Below, in pieces: positions 41,015 to 49,604 of a DNA stretch of 64,000 bases (positions are counted from its first letter, which is position 1; the number at the start of each line of letters is the position of its first letter). The stretch is from NCBI GenBank assembly GCA_046729855.1, contig JBKPHM010000047.1, positions 62,001 through 126,000 on the forward strand, in the 5' to 3' direction. The notes below the pieces were generated by a model that was given only the letters and a program-made list of their open reading frames with translations, did no database searches and had not been told where the DNA came from. Source of the stretch: DATHSY01 sp046729855. Lineage in GTDB: Bacteria; Actinomycetota; UBA4738; HRBIN12. The translations under genes were made by a program, and so were the position numbers.

Positions 41015-44000
41015 CTAAACGGTCGAGGCGTTGGCGATCAGGTCGGGCTCGCGGAGCGCCTGCTCCTGGTGGCCGCTCGCGAGGAGCTCGCGGACACGCT
41101 CGAGATGCTCGTCGCCGCCCACGACATCGGCGCCGAAGAGCCGACCGACCCACCACTCGGCGGCCGCGATCGTCCCCTCGAGGCCCCGGTCGCGCTCGAT
41201 CGCGAGCGCGGCCATGGCCCGTTCCAGCGCGCCCTCGCGATCCCCCTCGGCGAGGAACACGACGGACTCCGCGGTCAGCAGGTCAGACTGCCGGTCGGGG
41301 TTCTCCATCGCGACGCCGGAGGCCTCGCCGATCACCTGGCGCGCGGCGGCCGTGTCGCTCGCCATCACGAGGACGTGAGCGAGCGAACTGGCCGTCCACG
41401 AGATCATGCTCCGGTCCTGCACGTCGCGGAACAGCCGGAACGCCTCCCGCAGGTCGCGCAGCGCCGCATCGGTCCTGCCCGCGAGCCGGTGCAGATTGCC
41501 GCGGGAGGTGAGGGCGCTCGCCAGCTCCCACCGCGCGCCGAGGTCGCGCAGCGTGGCCACGGCTACGTCCAGGTGCGGGAGCGCCTCGTCCAACCGCATC
41601 ATCCGGCGCAGGGCGTTGCCGACGACCTCCCGCGCCGTCGCCTCGGAGAAGCGGTCGCCCTTCGACGCGGCGATCTCGAGGGCCTGCGAGCCGAGCAGCA
41701 GCACGTCCTCCTGGTCGCCGACCGGCTCGACGAACCCAGCCAGGGTGATCAGCGCGCGCGACTCGCCCCACGGGTCGGACCCGGGCGCGGCCCGCGCGAT
41801 CTCGAGCGCCTCCTCGACCATCGCGCGAGCCGTCGGGAGGTCGTCCCGCCAGTAGGGGGCCCACGCCGCCTGGAGCAGCGTCCGCAACAGGATCCGTCCG
41901 TCACCGTGTTGTCTCGCCGCCGCCAGGGCGCTGTCGAAGTCCTCGAACGCCTTGTCCGGGTTGCCACGGACCGACAGCTCGATGTCACCAAGGAACCGCG
42001 ACGCGTGCGCACGGATCACCGGGTCCTCGCTCCCGATCTCGAGCGCTCGCCGGAGCGGCGCCACGGCAGCTTCGAACTCGCCCAGCCAGTAGCGCGCCTC
42101 GCCCAGCCGCGACAGAACGCGGGCCTGCTCGATCCCCCACCCGCGTTCGGGACCCGAGAGCGTCAGCGCGCGCTCGTAGAGGTCGGCGGCGGGGCGTGGC
42201 TCCGAGTTGTCCATCGCGACGTCGGCGGCACGCACGAGCGCCGTGATCGCGCGTTCCGCGAGCGTCCGGTCGCGGGGATCGAGGTCGAGCGACTCGCGGG
42301 CCGCACGCTCCCTGTGATACGCGATCGCGCGCGGATAGCGCGCGGCCGTCCCGGGGTCGCCCTCGAGGCCGTCCGCCACCACATTGTGCAGCCGCAGGCG
42401 CTCGCGCTTGGGGAGGCTGTCGTACGCGACGTCGCGCACCAGCCCGTGCCGGAACCGCCACACCTCCGGCCGCTCGTCGTCGCGCGCGAGCAGCTCCTCC
42501 TCCTCCAGGAGCTTGAGCACCTGCTCGTCGGGCTCGCAGATCAGCGCGAGCTCCGACAGATCGAAGCTCGAGCGAGCGAACACCGATGCCTTCCTGACGA
42601 CGTCGCGAGCGTCGCTCGGGAGGTGGTCGATCCGGGAGGCGATCACGGCCTGCACCGTAGGCGGCAGCAGCAGCTCGGTCAGCGGCGCCGCGTCAGGCGG
42701 CAGCTCCGCCTGGCGATGCAGCAGCATGCTGGTCGTCTCGACAATGAAGAACGGGTTGCCGCCGGCGTGTCGCGCGATGCGCTCGGCCGTGCGCTCGTCG
42801 AGGTGCTCGCCAGCCTCCCTCGCCAACATGACCGCGTCGTCGACTGACATCGGCTCGAGGTACAGGTTCACGGAGTCGCCGAGCCCGCCGCCCCACTCGG
42901 GGCGTTCGTCGAGCAGGTCGAACCGCGCGACGACGAGCACCACGAGCGGCACGTCCTTCGCCTCCCGCACGACCTGCTCGACCACGTCCAGCAGCGGCGG
43001 ATCAGCCAGATGCATGTCCTCGAAGATCAGCACGACCGTCCCCGTGCGAGCGAGCCCTTCGAGGAGCCGCAGGAGGCCGGCCCGGATCTCGGCCACGCGA
43101 TAGCGGCGGTCCTCCCGCGTTTCGCTGCCCAGTCCGACGACGAGGCCGAGGCGCGCCGCGACGAGCTTCGCTTCGTCGACCGGACAGCACGCGTTCACCA
43201 GCTCGTCCAGACGGTCACGCAGCTCGCTGGGCGGGGCGTCGGGCTGGACGCCCATCTCCTGGAGCAGCATCTGCCCGATCGCCGCGAATGTGACGTCCTC
43301 CTCGAATGCGCTCGCCCGCCCCTGCAGGACCCGCGTCGCCTCCGGCAGCCCTCCGACGAATTCCTCGACCAGCCGGCTCTTGCCGATCCCAGGTTCGCCG
43401 ACGAGCGTCACGACGTGACCCCGCCGCGACTCGGCCGCGCGTTCGAGCGTCTCGGTCAGCATTCGTAGCTCGCGCCGCCGGTCGACGAACGCGATCGTGC
43501 GGCCCTTGTCTCGCGCCGACAGCGACGTCACCGCGTAGAGCCGGAGCGCCTCGTCGAAGCCCTCCGCCTCGACGTCCCGTCGCTCGCCGAACTCCACGAC
43601 ATCTCGCGTGAGCATCCACGTCGTCTCGCCGACGACGACCGTGTCGGGATCCGCCGCCTGCTGGAGTCGCGCGGCGGCGTTCACGACGGCGCCGAACAGC
43701 AGGCCGCGCTCGGCGGCCTCGGACCCGATTGCGACCGGCCCGGTATTGACGCCGACGCGGACAGGGAGCGCGAGGGGGAGACCGAGCGCGCCGCCGATCC
43801 GTCCGACGCGCTCGACGACGCGCAGCCCGGCCCGGACCGCGCGAAAGGCATCGTCGGCGTGCGTCTGCGGCAGCCCGAACACGCCGACCACCGCGTCGCC
43901 CGCGAAGTTGTACGCCTGTCCCCCGAGCGCCGCGAGCTCCTCGGTGACGAGCTGGTAGTACGCCGCGATCACCTCGCGGTACGCCTCCGGATCGATCGCG

Positions 44001-44158
44001 CTGGACAGCCGCGTCGAGCCGACGAGGTCCGTGAACACGACGGTGACCACCTTGCGCTCCTCCGGCGCCGGCGCGCCGACGGGCAGGCCGCAATTAGGGC
44101 AGAACCGCGCTCCCGGGGGCAGCGGCTGGCTGCATCGCGGACAGGTCGCCTGGCTCAC
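41015..44158 (-). CDS. Class III adenylate/guanylate cyclase-AAA ATPase-TPR protein
   Basis: A 1047-residue multidomain protein. A zinc ribbon (Cys6, Cys9, Cys20, Cys23) opens it. The cyclase domain (35-212) keeps metal aspartates Asp44 (VFTDLVGST) and Asp88 (FAGDAVVG) and the transition-state pair Asn160/Arg164 (VVNAAAR). The AAA16/STAND domain has Walker A GEPGIGKS (254-261) and Walker B VLIFEDMH (376-383). TPR repeats fill about 600-1030. Such proteins probably sense protein partners through TPRs and signal by cyclic nucleotide. GTG 44158 is 6 nt behind a TATCCT -10 box. Confidence 0.9.
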   Translation of the reverse strand: MSQATCPRCSQPLPPGARFCPNCGLPVGAPAPEERKVVTVVFTDLVGSTRLSSAIDPEAYREVIAAYYQLVTEELAALGGQAYNFAGDAVVGVFGLPQTHADDAFRAVRAGLRVVERVGRIGGALGLPLALPVRVGVNTGPVAIGSEAAERGLLFGAVVNAAARLQQAADPDTVVVGETTWMLTRDVVEFGERRDVEAEGFDEALRLYAVTSLSARDKGRTIAFVDRRRELRMLTETLERAAESRRGHVVTLVGEPGIGKSRLVEEFVGGLPEATRVLQGRASAFEEDVTFAAIGQMLLQEMGVQPDAPPSELRDRLDELVNACCPVDEAKLVAARLGLVVGLGSETREDRRYRVAEIRAGLLRLLEGLARTGTVVLIFEDMHLADPPLLDVVEQVVREAKDVPLVVLVVARFDLLDERPEWGGGLGDSVNLYLEPMSVDDAVMLAREAGEHLDERTAERIARHAGGNPFFIVETTSMLLHRQAELPPDAAPLTELLLPPTVQAVIASRIDHLPSDARDVVRKASVFARSSFDLSELALICEPDEQVLKLLEEEELLARDDERPEVWRFRHGLVRDVAYDSLPKRERLRLHNVVADGLEGDPGTAARYPRAIAYHRERAARESLDLDPRDRTLAERAITALVRAADVAMDNSEPRPAADLYERALTLSGPERGWGIEQARVLSRLGEARYWLGEFEAAVAPLRRALEIGSEDPVIRAHASRFLGDIELSVRGNPDKAFEDFDSALAAARQHGDGRILLRTLLQAAWAPYWRDDLPTARAMVEEALEIARAAPGSDPWGESRALITLAGFVEPVGDQEDVLLLGSQALEIAASKGDRFSEATAREVVGNALRRMMRLDEALPHLDVAVATLRDLGARWELASALTSRGNLHRLAGRTDAALRDLREAFRLFRDVQDRSMISWTASSLAHVLVMASDTAAARQVIGEASGVAMENPDRQSDLLTAESVVFLAEGDREGALERAMAALAIERDRGLEGTIAAAEWWVGRLFGADVVGGDEHLERVRELLASGHQEQALREPDLIANASTV

Positions 44159-44164
44159 CAAGCC

Positions 44165-44170
44165 AGGATA
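44165..44170 (-). promoter_or_regulatory. -10 box of cyclase gene
   Basis: Minus-strand TATCCT, 6 nt before GTG 44158; it rules out the TTG at 44161 as start. Confidence 0.5.
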
Positions 44171-44185
44171 CGGGCGGCGGCGCCC

Positions 44186-44671
44186 CTAGCCGCCGTCTCC
44201 GGCGTCGACGACGCGGAACCCGACGATGTCGTGGATCGACCCGGTCCGCTCGCCGTCGGGCCGCAGGACCGCCTCGACCCGCTCGCCGATCTCGAGCGGC
44301 TCGTCGCGCATGTCGACTACGCGGTGCAACAGAACGGCGTCGGCCCGATCGAGCTGTACCAGCCCGAGGGTCACGGGCTCGTCGAGCGCGCCCCCCTCCA
44401 CGTCCGTGAACCCGATCGTGAACGACCGCACGATGCCACCGGGCCCGACCTCCGTGTCCGCGGCCAGCTCCGCGAAGCACCGCTCGCAGAACAGCCGCGC
44501 CGGCACATACGTGTACGCACAGGAGTCACAACGCGACCCCACGAACACGCCGCGGTCGCGCAGAGCGGTGAAGAAGGCCTCGCCGGCCACACCCGGCGTG
44601 TACCGGTGCGCGACCGGCATCCCCCCGTCCCACCGTCGCACCTCCGCCGGATCCGAGATCCTCTCGAGCAC
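44186..44671 (-). CDS. DUF35 zinc-ribbon/OB-fold protein
   Basis: A 161-residue DUF35 protein: a helix (about 28-42), a rubredoxin-like zinc ribbon (CDSCAYTYVPARLFCERC, about 51-68), and an OB fold (VRSFTIGFTDVEGG, LGLVQLDRADAVLL). DUF35 proteins bind acyl-CoA and act as obligate partners of thiolase-like proteins, as in ChsH2-Ltp2. It starts at GTG 44671, one base after the stop of the thiolase-DUF35 fusion gene, and is the last gene of the four-gene cluster. Confidence 0.85.
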   Translation of the reverse strand: MLERISDPAEVRRWDGGMPVAHRYTPGVAGEAFFTALRDRGVFVGSRCDSCAYTYVPARLFCERCFAELAADTEVGPGGIVRSFTIGFTDVEGGALDEPVTLGLVQLDRADAVLLHRVVDMRDEPLEIGERVEAVLRPDGERTGSIHDIVGFRVVDAGDGG

Positions 44672-44672
44672 C

Positions 44673-46460
44673 TCAATCCCCCGCGACGGGCCGGAACCCC
44701 TCGATGTCCAGGATCGACCCCGTCCGCTCGGCGTCGGGCCTCCACGACGCACGGACCCGCATCCCGATCCGCACGGCCTCCGGCTCCACTCCAACGAGCT
44801 TGTGCAGGAACCCCCCTTCGCTTGACCCGTCGATCCGGATCACGGCGGGCAACTCCGGACGATCCAACGGCCGCATGTCCCACGACACGTGACAGATCGA
44901 GTACGTCTCGACGACGCCCGTCTCCTCCACCTCGACCCAGTCATCGGTCGCCCTGAAGCACCGCTCACAGAACATCCGTGGCGGCACGAGCACTCGTCCG
45001 CAGGCCCTGCACTCGCGTCCCACGATCCGCCCAGCCTTCAGCTCGGAGAGGAACCGCGAGATCGCCACACCGACGTCCCACGAGTACCGCGGATCGAGGT
45101 TGTAGTCGACCGCGCCGACCACCGAACGGAACTCGGTCTCGGACAGCGCATGCCCGCCGACCGCGTACGGCGGCGTCTGTATGACGGGCAACGAGGCCGC
45201 GGGGCCGGGCGCGGGAGTCGCCGGGGGCTGGGAGGGCGGCGAAGCGGGCCGAGTCGCCCCGGCGGGCCGGCGACCGACCGCGACGCCTCCACCGTCCCGC
45301 CCCATCACGACCACAGTCCCGACCTGCATCAGGTCGCCCCAGGCCTGCGCGACGCCGCGTTCGGGCGTCCCGGGCACCTGCCGGGCTCCGGCCTCCCCGC
45401 GAAGCTGCCAGAAGATCTCGGCGATCTTCATGAGCCCCGCGGCGGCGATCGGGTTGCCGACGCCGAGGAGGCCGCCGCTGGGACAGCTCGGGAGGTCGCC
45501 GTCGCGGTCGAGGACGCCGTCGCGGGCCGCCTCGGGGGCCTTGCCTCGGTCGAAGAGCATGAGCCCCTCGAGGTGGTGGAGCTCCTTGTAGTCGAACGGG
45601 TCGTACGGCTCGACCACGTGGATCTGCTTGCGCGGCTCGGTGATGCCGGCCATGTCGTAGGCCATGCGTGCCGCGTTCTGAACGTACTCGGGGAAGACGA
45701 GGTCGCGGTTCGTCCAGTAGGTCGTGTCCAGGTTCCAGCCGACGCCGTCGATCCAGACCGGTCGATCGGTAAGGCGACGGGCTGCATCCTCCGACGCGAC
45801 GACGACGGCCACGGCGCCGTCGCTGATCGGCGAGACGTCGAGCCGCTGGACCGGCCAGGCGAGCGTCTCGCTGTCGAGCACGTCGTCGACGGAGACGTCG
45901 GCCTGACCGAGGAGCGCGGCCGGGTGGTCCGCGGCGTTGCGCTTGTTCTTGACGGCAACCGCCGCGATGTCGCGCTTGTCGAGGCCGTAGGCGTTCATGT
46001 AGCGGTTCATCTCGAGCGCGAAGATCCACAGCAGGTTCGGTCCGAGCGGGCGCTCGAGGACGTTGTCGAAGATCGTGAGGAAGGCACCCTGCGGGTGCGG
46101 CTGCGTCGAGGACATCTTTTCCTCTGCGACCAGCAGCGCGACATCGAACATGCCGCTCGCGACCGTGTACCAGCCCTGGATCGCGGTGAACACGCCGCTC
46201 CCGCCTCCAACGTAGGTCCTGATGAACGGCTTGCCGTATGCGCCCGCGCCGTCCGACAAGTACTCGCCCTTCATGTGCACGCCGTCGAAGGCGTCGGGCG
46301 CGCTCGTCAGGCAGACGGCGTCGACGTCGGGGAGCGACAGCTCGCAGGAGTCGAGCGCCGCCTTCGCCGCCTCCCACGCCAGCTCCTTGCCCGTCTCCTG
46401 CGCGCGCCGCACGAACCTGGTCATCCCGGCACCGACCACGGCGACCTTGCGGCCGGTCAC
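44673..46460 (-). CDS. Thiolase-like (lipid-transfer type) protein fused to DUF35
   Basis: A 595-residue fusion. Residues 1-390 have a thiolase fold (KVAVVGAGMTRFVRR at the start, MVGTVVVMGR-like end), 395-435 a Pro/Ala linker, and 436-595 a DUF35 domain with zinc ribbon CRACGRVLVPPRMFCERC. The position of the thiolase nucleophile reads VGGGSGVFTA (84-93) with no Cys, and the usual GHP motif is VGNPIAAAG. So ordinary thiolysis is unlikely; Ltp2-type aldolases lose the same Cys. GTG 46460 overlaps the VOC gene stop as GTGA. Confidence 0.85.
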   Translation of the reverse strand: MTGRKVAVVGAGMTRFVRRAQETGKELAWEAAKAALDSCELSLPDVDAVCLTSAPDAFDGVHMKGEYLSDGAGAYGKPFIRTYVGGGSGVFTAIQGWYTVASGMFDVALLVAEEKMSSTQPHPQGAFLTIFDNVLERPLGPNLLWIFALEMNRYMNAYGLDKRDIAAVAVKNKRNAADHPAALLGQADVSVDDVLDSETLAWPVQRLDVSPISDGAVAVVVASEDAARRLTDRPVWIDGVGWNLDTTYWTNRDLVFPEYVQNAARMAYDMAGITEPRKQIHVVEPYDPFDYKELHHLEGLMLFDRGKAPEAARDGVLDRDGDLPSCPSGGLLGVGNPIAAAGLMKIAEIFWQLRGEAGARQVPGTPERGVAQAWGDLMQVGTVVVMGRDGGGVAVGRRPAGATRPASPPSQPPATPAPGPAASLPVIQTPPYAVGGHALSETEFRSVVGAVDYNLDPRYSWDVGVAISRFLSELKAGRIVGRECRACGRVLVPPRMFCERCFRATDDWVEVEETGVVETYSICHVSWDMRPLDRPELPAVIRIDGSSEGGFLHKLVGVEPEAVRIGMRVRASWRPDAERTGSILDIEGFRPVAGD

Positions 46461-46882
46461 TCGGTCCCACCCCCTTCCGGGGGGCTATCGCTCGCGCGTT
46501 CGCGTTCGCTCCTTGAGCCCCCCGGACCCCCCAGGTATTCGAAAAGCTGGAGGGAGTTGCCGTCGGGATCGGCGAACGAGACGTAGCGGCCTACGCCCGG
46601 GACCTCGCCGTCGTGCGGATCGAACACGACGCCTCGTCCTCCGAGCGAGAGCTTCGCCCGGTCGAGGTCCTCGACACGGAAGACGATCGTCCCGGCGTGC
46701 GGGACGTGTGCCGCGTCGCCGGCGCCGTGCAGGCCGATCCTGATCGCGCCCGCGTCCAACTCGCTCCACTCGTTCCCGAACCGCTGGACGAGACGCAGCC
46801 CGAGGATGTCGCCGTAGAACCGGACGGCGGCGTCCATGTCGCGCGTCCACACCCAGACGTGATCGATCGCCCCGACGCTCAT
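46457..46882 (-). CDS. VOC-family protein (glyoxalase/dioxygenase fold)
   Basis: A 141-residue two-module VOC protein: IDHVWVWTRDMDAAVRFYGD at the start, GTIVFRVEDLDRAKLSLGG in the middle, and YVSFADPDGNSLQLFEYL near 103-120, holding the metal-ligand positions. The fold normally ends there; the last 22 or so residues come from the dispersed repeat at 46479-46523. It sits between two Cys-less thiolase-like genes, so a CoA-linked isomerase or lyase step is plausible. Substrate unknown. Confidence 0.8.
   Translation of the reverse strand: MSVGAIDHVWVWTRDMDAAVRFYGDILGLRLVQRFGNEWSELDAGAIRIGLHGAGDAAHVPHAGTIVFRVEDLDRAKLSLGGRGVVFDPHDGEVPGVGRYVSFADPDGNSLQLFEYLGGPGGSRSERERASDSPPEGGGTE
46479..46523 (-). 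repeat. Dispersed 45-nt inverted-repeat element, copy A
   Basis: On the minus strand the element begins GGGGGGCT and ends AGCCCCCC, perfect 8-nt terminal inverted repeats, with the core AAGGAGCGA, then ACGCGAACGCG and GAGCGAT. A diverged copy lies at 9507-9550. Here it is inside the 3' end of the VOC coding sequence and encodes a tail of Ser, Arg and Glu. Confidence 0.65.
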
Positions 46883-46895
46883 CCGCTCACCCGTC

Positions 46896-48062
46896 TCATC
46901 CGCCCGCGCCCTCGTCGTTCGCCAGGACGACGACGGCCGCGGACGTGCTCGGCACCGCTCGAGAGGATTGCGCGACGGCCAGGTATGCCTCGTCGACCTG
47001 GCGCTCGCCGGCTTCCTCGCGGAGCTGTTCCACGCACTCGAGCACGCGGACGAGCCCGTTGGCCTCGAACAGATCGCCCTGCCCGAGCGAGCCGCCGGAC
47101 GCGTTGACCGGCAGATCGCCGTCCGTCTCGAGCTCCCCCTCCTCGAGCAGGTCCGCGAGGTCGGGCGCGTCCGCAAGACCGAGCGCCTCGATGGCCTGCA
47201 GCTCCCTGAACGCGTACCGGTCGTCGACCTCTGCCAGGTCGACCTCCTCGCCCGGATCATCGATCTCGGCCTTCGCATAGGCCATCTCCGCCGCGAGTCG
47301 CACCGTGTCGGCCTCGCCCCACGTCCGGCTCTCGAGCGTGGGGCTCCCGGACGCCCACCCGATCCCGAGGATCCAGATGGGCGCCTCGGCGATCTCCCGT
47401 GCGCGCTCGTCGCCGGCCAGCACCACCACGACGCAGCCGTCCGCCCGGTCCGCGACCTCGAGGCGCCGCAGCGGCCACCACAGCGGCGACGAGTCGTCGA
47501 TGTCGTCGACCTCGAGCGCCGCCGGGTACGCGGCGCGGGGGTTGTCGAGCGCGTTCGTCCGGTTGGTCGCCGCGACGATCGCGCAGTGCTCGTCGGTGAG
47601 CCCGCTCCGATCGAGGAACGCGTTCATCTCCAGGCCTGCGATCGCGAGCGTCGGGACGCCGAGCGGCCGGTTCAGGACGGGATCGAGCGCGAACGCTTCG
47701 ATCGCGCCGAGCGTCCGCACGTCGGACGCCTTGCTGTGTGCCTCGACCGCGACGACGCCGGCGGCGCCGGAGCGAATCAGCATCACGGCCGTCGCCAGTC
47801 CGAACAGGCCGTCGCCGGCCACCGTCTGCACGGGCCGCTGGACGGCGCCCAGCTGGTCGGGCACGTACTCGTCGAAGATGCTGGTCCCCTCGAGGTAGTC
47901 CTCGGAGCAGCAAACGAACGAGTCGACGTCGGTCCTGGGGTCGAGGCCGGAGTCGGCGTAGGCACGCTGCGCCGCCTCGAACATCAGCTCCTTGTAGGAC
48001 ACACCCGCCGTGATCGGCGCGAACCCCGCGTGGCCGACTCCGACGATCGCGACACGCTCCAC
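46896..48062 (-). CDS. Thiolase-like (lipid-transfer type) protein lacking the nucleophile Cys
   Basis: A 388-residue stand-alone thiolase homologue of the SCP2/Ltp type (VAIVGVGHAGFAPI at the start, AIAGLEMNAFLDRSGLT near 145). The nucleophile loop reads TVAGDGLFGLATA (80-92) with no Cys, and the GHP-type motif near 330 reads SLGQGDLFEANG. With a Cys-less partner-fusion and a DUF35 protein downstream, a retro-aldolase or acyl-CoA carrier function is more likely than thiolysis. GTG 48062 is 7 nt behind TATAAC (48070-48075), so it heads the operon. Confidence 0.82.
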   Translation of the reverse strand: MERVAIVGVGHAGFAPITAGVSYKELMFEAAQRAYADSGLDPRTDVDSFVCCSEDYLEGTSIFDEYVPDQLGAVQRPVQTVAGDGLFGLATAVMLIRSGAAGVVAVEAHSKASDVRTLGAIEAFALDPVLNRPLGVPTLAIAGLEMNAFLDRSGLTDEHCAIVAATNRTNALDNPRAAYPAALEVDDIDDSSPLWWPLRRLEVADRADGCVVVVLAGDERAREIAEAPIWILGIGWASGSPTLESRTWGEADTVRLAAEMAYAKAEIDDPGEEVDLAEVDDRYAFRELQAIEALGLADAPDLADLLEEGELETDGDLPVNASGGSLGQGDLFEANGLVRVLECVEQLREEAGERQVDEAYLAVAQSSRAVPSTSAAVVVLANDEGAGG

Positions 48063-48069
48063 GCTGCCC

Positions 48070-48075
48070 GTTATA
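48070..48075 (-). promoter_or_regulatory. -10 box of the thiolase-like/DUF35 operon
   Basis: Minus-strand TATAAC, 7 nt before GTG 48062; the closest match to the TATAAT consensus in the window. Confidence 0.5.
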
Positions 48076-48116
48076 CCCGGTGGACCGGCGCACGGCGACG
48101 GCGGGGCGGCGCCGCC

Positions 48117-48743
48117 CTAGCCGCCGAGGATCCTTCGCTTCTGCGCCTCGAACTCCTCGGCGGTGAGGACGCCGCGGTCGCGCAGGTCGGCCAGGCGCTC
48201 CAGCTCCGAGGTCGTGGACGGGGCGCCGCGCGCCGGCCCGCCTTGGTACATCCGCTGCTGGTTGAGCTCGCCGTGGTGGTAGATCGTCCGCTGCACGTCC
48301 TCGGGATCGCGGATGTTGCTGAACACCTGACGGCCGCGTTCGCCCGCCGACTCGATGATGAGGTCCCCCGCTCCGATCGCGCGCTCGAACACGCCCTGGC
48401 TGAACCGCACGTCGTTGATCGCCTCGAGCGGGATCTCCATCGATGACTTCGCGATCAGGCCCTGGCGATGGATGATCCGATCGCTCGTGACGACGAAGTG
48501 CGACGTCGCCCATGCGACGAGCTCTCGGAGCGGGTACCACGCGAAGATCGCCAGACCGATCGCGATGACGGCCCAGAACAGTGGCGCGTTCGCGTCGCCC
48601 TCGGGGAGCTGCGGCACGACGACGATCCACGCGACGATCACGGCGAGCGTGACGACCACGGGCCCGACGAGCGCGATCCAATGGGGCCGAAGGTCGAGGA
48701 TCAGCTCCTCGCCCTCGATCAGCAGGCGTCGGGGGAAGCCCAC
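48117..48743 (-). CDS. PH-domain membrane protein with C-terminal SHOCT motif
   Basis: A 208-residue protein: two TM segments (about 22-47 and 55-75), a bacterial PH domain (FVVTSDRIIHRQGLIAKSSM, IPLEAINDVRFSQGVFERAI, GDLIIESAGE) at 80-145, and a short SHOCT motif at the C-terminus (LADLRDRGVLTAEEFEAQKR, 180-200). Such proteins are common in actinobacteria and of unknown function. GTG 48743 is 6 nt behind a minus-strand TAGGCT. Confidence 0.8.
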   Translation of the reverse strand: MGFPRRLLIEGEELILDLRPHWIALVGPVVVTLAVIVAWIVVVPQLPEGDANAPLFWAVIAIGLAIFAWYPLRELVAWATSHFVVTSDRIIHRQGLIAKSSMEIPLEAINDVRFSQGVFERAIGAGDLIIESAGERGRQVFSNIRDPEDVQRTIYHHGELNQQRMYQGGPARGAPSTTSELERLADLRDRGVLTAEEFEAQKRRILGG

Positions 48744-48749
48744 GAAGGC

Positions 48750-48755
48750 AGCCTA
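48750..48755 (-). promoter_or_regulatory. -10 box of PH/SHOCT gene
   Basis: Minus-strand TAGGCT, 6 nt before GTG 48743; it overlaps the birA stop. Confidence 0.4.
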
Positions 48756-49511
48756 CACCGCGAGGTGCTCGACCTCGCCGGACCGCACGGGCACGAGACC
48801 GCGCCCGGTCCGCAGGACGAGCGCGCCCGTGTCGTCGACGTCTACGGCCTCGCCCTCGGGACCCAGGCCGCCGCCGGCCGTCAGGACCCGAACCGTGCGT
48901 CCGAGCGTCACGCAGACGTCGCGGTAGCCCTCGAGCACCGCACCGGCGAACGCTGGATGCCCCGGCTCGTAGCGATGCGCGAGGTGTCCGAGGAACCCCT
49001 CGAGCAGCGCGGCCGGGTCGGGTTCGTCCAGCGAGCCCGCCCCCGCGACGTCGGCGGGCGCCGCTCCGACGTTCACGCCGACGCCGATCGACACATACGC
49101 GAGCCGGTCGCCCTCCACGACCGACTCCGCGAGGATGCCACCGACCTTGGCGTCACCCAGCATCAGGTCGTTCGGCCACTTGCAGCCCACGCCGCGGCCG
49201 CGGTCCCGCGCGGCGGTCGCCATCGCCCAGCCGACGAGAAGCGTGAGGAGCCCGGCCCGCTCCGGGTGCAGCTCCGGCCGCAGGACCAGGGAGAACATGA
49301 GGGCCTGTCCGGGCACGTCGTTCCACGAGCGACCCAGGCGCCCGCGCCCCGCCGTCTGGTGGCCGGCGGCCACCAGCGTCCACTCCGGCGCCCCCTCCTC
49401 GGCCCTGCGCCGCGCCGTCTCCTGGGTCGAACCGGTAACCTCGTCGAACCGGACAGGGGCATCGAGTCCGGCCCGCTCGAGCGCGCGGCGGAGCGCGCGT
49501 TCTGTCACCAT
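48753..49511 (-). CDS. birA: Biotin-[acyl-CoA carboxylase] ligase
   Basis: A 252-residue enzyme that attaches biotin to the BCCP lysine using ATP. Marks: DEVTGSTQETARRRAEEG, HQTAGRGRLGRSWNDVPG (biotin/AMP loop, about 50-67) and VGCKWPNDLMLGDAKVGGIL near 105-125 with the catalytic Lys. The N-terminal DNA-binding domain of E. coli BirA is absent, so it is a pure ligase. It is divergent from the biotinylated carboxylase subunit at 49605, its likely substrate, 93 nt away. Confidence 0.93.
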   Translation of the reverse strand: MVTERALRRALERAGLDAPVRFDEVTGSTQETARRRAEEGAPEWTLVAAGHQTAGRGRLGRSWNDVPGQALMFSLVLRPELHPERAGLLTLLVGWAMATAARDRGRGVGCKWPNDLMLGDAKVGGILAESVVEGDRLAYVSIGVGVNVGAAPADVAGAGSLDEPDPAALLEGFLGHLAHRYEPGHPAFAGAVLEGYRDVCVTLGRTVRVLTAGGGLGPEGEAVDVDDTGALVLRTGRGLVPVRSGEVEHLAV

Positions 49512-49604
49512 CGGGCTCGATCGTCCCACAGGCGGCCGGCGATGGGCCAGGCGGAACGACGCCCAGAAGAACGGCGGGCAGGACGACGGCGGACCGGAGA
49601 GCGC

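Noticed and set aside
39713..42847. Very long open frames antisense to real genes (this one over 1000 codons; similar at 10168-12789, 4042-5253 and 41-kb region).
   Set aside because: They mirror third-position GC bias of the genes on the other strand, lack recognisable domains and have no start signals.
48104..48117. Perfect 14-bp palindrome GGGCGGC/GCCGCCC at the end of the PH/SHOCT gene.
   Set aside because: No loop, overlaps the stop codon, and such strings are expected by chance in sequence this GC-rich.
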